57,732 bases of DNA from an uncultured Clostridia bacterium (GTDB lineage: Bacteria > Bacillota > Clostridia > Christensenellales > Borkfalkiaceae), in contig CANRJR010000012.1 in the NCBI GenBank assembly GCA_947631005.1, forward strand, positions 1-57,732. Reading direction: 5' to 3'. Positions 53,000 through 57,732 of this stretch are shown piece by piece. The notes below the pieces were generated by a model, which worked only from the letters and a program-made list of their open reading frames with translations, searched no databases and was not told the DNA's origin. Each line of letters opens with the position of its first letter. The stretch's first letter is position 1. The translations under genes were made by a program, and so were the position numbers.

Positions 53000-53000
53000 A

Positions 53001-54062
53001 TTATTTGTCTCCCTTGCCCATGCGCGCGATAAATTCGTCGAACAGACCGTTCGCGTCGTGCGGACCGCCGCACGCCTCGGGATGGAATTGCACGGTAAAC
53101 GCCCCGATCTCGGGATAGTCGACCCCCTCGCACGTTCCGTCGTTCCCGTTGACATAGGACAGCGTTCCCTTTTTCAGCGATTCGATGACGACTTCGTAGC
53201 CGTGATTCTGCGAGGAGATAAACACCCGCCCCGTCGAAAGTTGCTTGACGGGTTGGTTCGACCCTCTGTGTCCGTATTTCATCTTGCGCGTCTGTCCGCC
53301 CATCGCGAGCGCGAAGAGCTGGTGTCCGAGGCAAATGCCGAAGATCGGCTTCTTGCCCGCAAGTTTTTTGAGATTTTCGATGATTTCGGTGTTTTCGGCG
53401 GGATCGCCAGGTCCGTTGGTGAGCATGATCCCGTCGGGATCGAGCGCGAGCGCGTCCTCCGCGGGAAAGCGGGCAGGCACGACAGTCACGCCGCAGCCGC
53501 GCTTTATGAGCTCCCGCTCGATGTTGCGCTTCGCGCCGAAATCGTAGAGCACGACGCGGGGCGACCCCTCGCCCGCGACATAGGGCGCGGCGCAGGTCAC
53601 GGCGTCGACAGCCCCGCGGATGCGGTATGCGGAAACCGCGGACAGGTCTTGAAGCGGCTTGAACGTGATCGCCGCGTTCATCACGCCCGCCTCGCGGACG
53701 ATGCGCGTGAGTTCGCGGGTGTCGATCCCGTAGACGGCGGGAATGCCCTCCGCTTTCAAATAGCTTTCGAGCGTGCCCTCCGAGCGGAAATTGGAGGGCG
53801 CGTCGCATTTTTCGCGCACGATATACGCGCTCAAACGGCAAGTTTCGCTTTCGAAATCGGGCGGGATCACGCCGTAATTGCCGATGAGCGGGAACGTTTG
53901 GACGACGATCTGTCCGTAATAGCTCGGGTCGGTGAGCGTTTCGAGATAGCCCGTCATGCCCGTGGTGAACACGAGTTCGCCGACGGTCTCCCGTTCCGCG
54001 CCGAAAGAATATCCCTCGAACACTTTCCCGTTTTGCAGGGTGACGTAAATCTTTTTATCCAT
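53001..54062 (-). CDS. carA: Carbamoyl-phosphate synthase small subunit
   Basis: Glutamine amidotransferase subunit that passes ammonia to CarB. 353 residues from the ATG at 54062. The N-terminal domain has GELVFTTGMTGYLETLTDPSY. The class I amidotransferase triad is visible as the Cys in GICLGHQLFA and the His/Glu in FHPEA. It lies between argF (11 bases) and the carB fusion (1 base), so in this operon it probably supplies carbamoyl phosphate for arginine. Confidence 0.96.
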   Translation of the reverse strand: MDKKIYVTLQNGKVFEGYSFGAERETVGELVFTTGMTGYLETLTDPSYYGQIVVQTFPLIGNYGVIPPDFESETCRLSAYIVREKCDAPSNFRSEGTLESYLKAEGIPAVYGIDTRELTRIVREAGVMNAAITFKPLQDLSAVSAYRIRGAVDAVTCAAPYVAGEGSPRVVLYDFGAKRNIERELIKRGCGVTVVPARFPAEDALALDPDGIMLTNGPGDPAENTEIIENLKKLAGKKPIFGICLGHQLFALAMGGQTRKMKYGHRGSNQPVKQLSTGRVFISSQNHGYEVVIESLKKGTLSYVNGNDGTCEGVDYPEIGAFTVQFHPEACGGPHDANGLFDEFIARMGKGDK

Positions 54063-54073
54063 ACGACCTTTGA

Positions 54074-54976
54074 TTATTTGAGCAATTTGCAGAGTACGGC
54101 TTTCTGTGCGTGCAGACGGTTTTCCGCCTCGTCGAAGATCTCCTCGGCGTGCGCTTCGAATACGTCCGCCGTGATCTCCTCGCCGCGGTGCGCGGGCAGG
54201 CAATGCAGCACCATCGCGTCCTTTTTCGCCGCCGCCATCACGTTTGCGTCCACGCAATAGCCCGCAAACGCCTTACATCTCTTTTCGCGCTCCTCTTCCT
54301 GCCCCATCGACGCCCATACGTCGGTGTAGACGATATCGGCGTCCTTTGCGGCTTCCGCGGGGTCGCGGACGATCTCCACGTCCCCCGCTTGCCGCGCCAG
54401 CGCGGTGACGTTTGCGTCGGGTTCGTACCCTTTGGGGCAGGCGATGGAAAAGCGCATGCCCGTGCGGACGGCTCCCACCATGAGCGAGTTCGCCATGTTG
54501 TTCCCGTCGCCGATGAAGCAGAACTTCAAGCCCTTGAACGAGCCCTTGTATTCGCGGACGGTCATGAGGTCGGCGAGGACCTGACAGGGATGGCAATAGT
54601 CGGTGAGACCGTTGATGACGGGAATGCTCCCGTACCGTGCGAAGTCCTCCACCTCCTTTTGCTCGAACGTGCGGATCATGACGCCGTCGAGATAGCGCGA
54701 CAGCACACGGGCGGTATCCTCGATGGGCTCGCCCCGCCCGATCTGCAAGTCGCGGTCGGAGAGGAAGAGCGCGTACCCGCCCAATTCATACATGCCCACC
54801 TCAAAGGAGACGCGGGTGCGCGTCGAGGACTTCTGGAAGATCATGCCGAGCTTCTTCCCTTTGAGATAGTCGTGATGCACGCCGTTCGCGCGCTCGTATT
54901 TGAGCTGGTCGGCGAGATTGAGGACGGAGAAGATCTCCTCCCTCGAAAGATCCGCAAGTTTCAGTAAATGCTTCAT
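54074..54976 (-). CDS. argF: Ornithine carbamoyltransferase
   Basis: Joins carbamoyl phosphate to ornithine, giving citrulline. 300 residues. The carbamoyl-phosphate loop is SSTRTR, the ornithine region is VWASMGQEEE, and the catalytic Cys is in HCLPAHRGEE. The start overlaps the argD stop (ATGA). Confidence 0.96.
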   Translation of the reverse strand: MKHLLKLADLSREEIFSVLNLADQLKYERANGVHHDYLKGKKLGMIFQKSSTRTRVSFEVGMYELGGYALFLSDRDLQIGRGEPIEDTARVLSRYLDGVMIRTFEQKEVEDFARYGSIPVINGLTDYCHPCQVLADLMTVREYKGSFKGLKFCFIGDGNNMANSLMVGAVRTGMRFSIACPKGYEPDANVTALARQAGDVEIVRDPAEAAKDADIVYTDVWASMGQEEEREKRCKAFAGYCVDANVMAAAKKDAMVLHCLPAHRGEEITADVFEAHAEEIFDEAENRLHAQKAVLCKLLK

Positions 54977-56136
54977 TTCAAAACCCCCTTTAAGACGGAG
55001 AGCCCTTCGTCCATTTCCGTTTTCGTAATGTTGAGCGGCGGCAACAGGCGCACGCGGTCGTGCGCCGTGAGTACGAGCAGTCCCCTTTCAAGACATGCCA
55101 ACGCCACGTCCTTTGCCGTCTTTGCCGTTTTGAGCCCGATCATGAGCCCGAGCCCCGTCACGTCCTCCACGCCGTCGAAGCCTTTGAGTTTGGCGCGCAT
55201 GTACGCCGCTTTGCCCTCCACTTCGAGCAAAAATTCCGCGTTGAGACGTTCGAGGACGGAGATCCCCCCCGCGCAGGCGACGGGATTGCCGCCGAACGTA
55301 GAGCCGTGGTCGCCCGCCGTAAATACGTCCGCGTCCCCGAAAAAGAGGCACGCGCCGATGGGCAGTCCTCCCGCAAGCCCCTTTGCGGTCGTAACGAGAT
55401 CGGGCGTAATGCCGTAGTGCTCATAGGCGTACAGCTTGCCCGTTCTGCCGTTGCCGCACTGTACTTCATCGCAGATGAGCAGGATATCCTTTTTGCGGCA
55501 ATACGCCGCGAGCGCGCGCACAAAGGCGGGATCGAGCGCGATCACCCCGCTCTCCCCCTGCACGCATTCGATGACGACAGCCGCCACTCCCCCGATCGCC
55601 CCGATCGCCTCCAAGGTAGGCGGCGCGGAGAGAACGTCGGGGACGAACGGTCCGAAATTGCGGTGGAACGCGTCCTGCCCCGTTGCGGTGAGCGTAAACA
55701 GCGTTCTGCCGTGAAAACTCATGTTGAGAGAGACGATCTTACTGCGTCCCTCGCCGTAGCGCATGCGCGAATATTTGCGCGCCGCCTTGAACGCGCATTC
55801 GTTGGCTTCCGCGCCCGAATTTCCGAAAAAGACGCGGCGCGCCCCCGTCCTCTCGCACAGCATCTGCGCAAGACGGGCGGTCGGTTCGGAATAGTAATAG
55901 TTGCTCACGTGCTGGACGGCGTTCAGTTGCGCGACGACCGCCTTCTTCCATTCCTCGTCGTTCACGCCGAACGTATTCACGGCGATCCCCGCGCCGAAAT
56001 CGACGTACTCCTTTCCGTCCGTTCCGAGAAGCGTTGCGCCGTGCCCGCCGCAGAAAGCGACGGGATAGCGCGCATACGTCTGCGCGAGATATTTTTCGTC
56101 GAGCGCGCGGATCTCTTCGAACTGCATATGCTCCAT
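54973..56136 (-). CDS. argD: Acetylornithine aminotransferase
   Basis: PLP transaminase of the arginine pathway. 387 residues. GNSGAEANECAFKAAR binds the cofactor phosphate, DEVQCGNGRTG follows, and the PLP lysine is in TTAKGLAGGLP. The ATG at 56136 follows GGAGGAAAGAAGT. ArgD enzymes often also act as succinyldiaminopimelate transaminase, which would link this operon to the DapF domain encoded downstream. That link is inference. Confidence 0.95.
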   Translation of the reverse strand: MEHMQFEEIRALDEKYLAQTYARYPVAFCGGHGATLLGTDGKEYVDFGAGIAVNTFGVNDEEWKKAVVAQLNAVQHVSNYYYSEPTARLAQMLCERTGARRVFFGNSGAEANECAFKAARKYSRMRYGEGRSKIVSLNMSFHGRTLFTLTATGQDAFHRNFGPFVPDVLSAPPTLEAIGAIGGVAAVVIECVQGESGVIALDPAFVRALAAYCRKKDILLICDEVQCGNGRTGKLYAYEHYGITPDLVTTAKGLAGGLPIGACLFFGDADVFTAGDHGSTFGGNPVACAGGISVLERLNAEFLLEVEGKAAYMRAKLKGFDGVEDVTGLGLMIGLKTAKTAKDVALACLERGLLVLTAHDRVRLLPPLNITKTEMDEGLSVLKGVLK

Positions 56137-56176
56137 ACTTCTTTCCTCCGAAACCGTAAAAAAGGCTGATACGAGA

Positions 56177-57040
56177 TCAGTCTCCTTTTACGAACATCGT
56201 GCCGAGCCCTTCGTCGGACAAAAGCTCCAACAGGATGGAATGCTTTACCCGTCCGTCGGTGATGAACACGCGGTTCACGCCCTTGCGAATGGCTTCCCGA
56301 CAGCATTTTACTTTGGGGATCATGCCCCCCGAAATGATACCCTCGTTGACGAGCGAGGGAATGTCCGATACGGACACCTTGCGGATGAGGCTCTCGTCGT
56401 CGTCGCGCGTTTTGTCGCGAAGCAGACCGCGGATATCCGTCATGAGGATGAGACTCTCCGCTTCGAGCGCGCCCGCGATCGCGGAAGCCGCCGTGTCCGC
56501 ATTGATGTTGTAGATGTTCCCCTCGTCGTCTCCCCCTACCGTGGAGATGACGGGAATGTACCCCTTTTCGAGACTGTCGAGAATGAGCTGCGTATCCACA
56601 TGCACGATCTTGCCGACGAACCCGAGCTCTTCGGATTCTTTCACGCAGGTGAGCATGTTTCCGTCCATGCCGCACAGCCCGACCGCCTTCGCCCCGAACG
56701 CCTCCAACATATGGACGAGGGACTTGTTGACCTTGCCCGCGAGCACCATGCGCACGACTTCCGCCGTCTCCTCGTCGGTATAGCGCAGTCCGCCGATGAA
56801 TTTGGAGGGAATGCCCATGCGTTCGAGCGTCTGCGAGATCTCCGGTCCGCCGCCGTGCACGAGCACGACCTTGATCCCCACGAAGCTCAAAAGCGTGAGG
56901 TCGCGCATGACCGATTCTTTGAGTTCGTCGCCGATCATCGCGCTCCCCCCGTATTTGATGACGAGGATCTTGTTCTGGTACTTCTTGATGTAGGGCATCG
57001 CTTCGAGCAGAAACTCCGCCTGTTGGTGTTTGTCGATCAC
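56177..57040 (-). CDS. argB: Acetylglutamate kinase
   Basis: Phosphorylates N-acetylglutamate. 287 residues from the GTG at 57040, which overlaps the argJ stop (GTGA) and has CGGAG ten bases upstream. Motifs are VIKYGGSAM, VLVHGGGPEI and NINADTAASAIAGAL. GGMIPKVKCCREAIRKGV near the C-terminus is typical of the family. Confidence 0.95.
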   Translation of the reverse strand: MIDKHQQAEFLLEAMPYIKKYQNKILVIKYGGSAMIGDELKESVMRDLTLLSFVGIKVVLVHGGGPEISQTLERMGIPSKFIGGLRYTDEETAEVVRMVLAGKVNKSLVHMLEAFGAKAVGLCGMDGNMLTCVKESEELGFVGKIVHVDTQLILDSLEKGYIPVISTVGGDDEGNIYNINADTAASAIAGALEAESLILMTDIRGLLRDKTRDDDESLIRKVSVSDIPSLVNEGIISGGMIPKVKCCREAIRKGVNRVFITDGRVKHSILLELLSDEGLGTMFVKGD

Positions 57041-57732
57041 GTCCGATAATCTCCGTTGATTTTCACATAGTCGTATGTCAGATCGCACCCCCACGCCGTC
57101 GCACGGCGGTTGCCGAGGTTGCAATTTACGTCGATATAAATGTCGGGCTGCGAGAGCACTTCCTTGGCGAACTCCTCCGAGAACGCCACGCTCGCGCCGC
57201 CGCGATATACGGGCAAAACGCCCTTTTTCGAGCGAAGATCGACGTCGAGCTTGTCTACGTCGAGCGACGCCCCCGAATAGCCGAGCGCGCACATCACCCT
57301 GCCGCCGTTCGCGTCCGCGCCGAAGATCATCGCCTTTACGAGATTGGAACACACGACCGCCTTCGCCGCAAGACGCGCGTCTTTCTGCGTCCGCGCCCCC
57401 TTTACCGTGCATTCGATGAGATGGGTCGCCCCCTCGCCGTCCCGCGCAAGCATGCGGCACAGTTCTGCCGTCACCTTGTGAAGCGCGCGGCGGAACGCGG
57501 TATAGTCTGCCCCCGCCGATACGATCTCGGCGTTGCCCGCAAGTCCGCTCGCCAAAATGCAGAGCGTGTCGTTGGTGGAGGTGTCCGAATCGACGCTCAA
57601 CATATTAAGCGAAGTTTTCACGTCCTCCGAAATCGCGCGGCGCAACATCTCCGAGGAGATCGCCGCGTCCGTCGTAATAAACATGAGCATGGTCGCCATG
57701 TTGGGGCAGATCATGCCCACGCCCTTGGCGAT
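57037..57732 (-). CDS. argJ: Glutamate N-acetyltransferase/amino-acid acetyltransferase, partial
   Basis: C-terminal part of bifunctional ArgJ, about 230 residues; the start lies beyond the window edge. The self-cleavage site is visible as PNMATMLMFITTD near the window end, where the chain is cut before the Thr, so almost only the beta chain is in view. The end (CNLGNRRATAWGCDLTYDYV) is typical. ArgJ recycles the acetyl group from acetylornithine, so no ArgE-type deacetylase is needed. argC is expected just outside the window. Confidence 0.93.
   Translation of the reverse strand: MAKGVGMICPNMATMLMFITTDAAISSEMLRRAISEDVKTSLNMLSVDSDTSTNDTLCILASGLAGNAEIVSAGADYTAFRRALHKVTAELCRMLARDGEGATHLIECTVKGARTQKDARLAAKAVVCSNLVKAMIFGADANGGRVMCALGYSGASLDVDKLDVDLRSKKGVLPVYRGGASVAFSEEFAKEVLSQPDIYIDVNCNLGNRRATAWGCDLTYDYVKINGDYRT

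Noticed and set aside
50633-53032. A 799-codon plus-strand frame opposite carB
   Set aside because: Same cause: antisense shadow of a GC-rich gene, no start signal and no recognisable domain.

Overview
The window looks like the chromosome of a Gram-positive anaerobe of the Clostridia (Bacillota), possibly an uncultured Christensenellales-type lineage. That placement is inferred from family resemblances and not tested. The pointers are a mraZ-led cell-wall cluster, a Firmicutes-type MutL with an endonuclease motif, an XRE-cupin gene in front of potABCD, the thiI/iscS pair, and a DNPR motif in MurE that predicts meso-diaminopimelate peptidoglycan. The DNA is GC-rich and almost fully coding. No stretch without a gene exceeds 300 bases. 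I saw no insertion sequence, phage gene or CRISPR array.

Layout. 1-6.3 kb: tRNA-Trp, a Y-family polymerase with a small coupled partner, a comEB-cyclophilin-purB operon read from what looks like a leaderless promoter, and groESL. 6.3-9.1 kb: a surface-glycan set (epimerase, IspD/TarI-like cytidylyltransferase, LicD) beside what looks like the stub of a glycosyltransferase gene. 9.1-22.9 kb: the division and cell-wall cluster, read leftward: mraZ, rsmH, an ftsL-like gene, a class B PBP, murE, mraY, murD, ftsW, murA, divIB, then ftsA-ftsZ from their own promoter. murF, murG and murC are absent from it. 22.9-24.1 kb: murI diverging from rpsT. 24.2-29.9 kb: polyamine transport (regulator, potABCD, a small membrane protein). 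30.0-35.0 kb: a six-gene operon with an SPFH protein, an ABC-2 exporter, two membrane proteins of unknown function and a 58-residue ribbon-helix-helix protein. 35.2-43.8 kb: a sirtuin-miaB-mutS-mutL-miaA-PLP enzyme operon. 43.9-46.0 kb: a class A PBP. 46.1 kb to the end: arginine and carbamoyl-phosphate genes followed by a small membrane protein, iscS and thiI.

Most operons are tightly packed with ATGA or TGATG overlaps. Nine sigma-A-type promoters with 16- or 17-base spacers can be read by eye.

The most notable points are: (1) a single open frame joining carbamoyl-phosphate synthase large subunit to a complete-looking diaminopimelate epimerase; (2) the SPFH/ABC/ribbon-helix-helix operon, with a paired TGATATCA operator on its predicted start site that its own small regulator may bind; (3) an FtsA whose three nucleotide-binding motifs are all altered, next to an FtsZ with His in place of the usual T7-loop Asn; (4) a 39-base tandem duplication carrying ribosome-binding site, start codon and the murD stop at the murD/ftsW junction; and (5) a 22-base near-palindromic repeat found twice exactly and once in diverged form.
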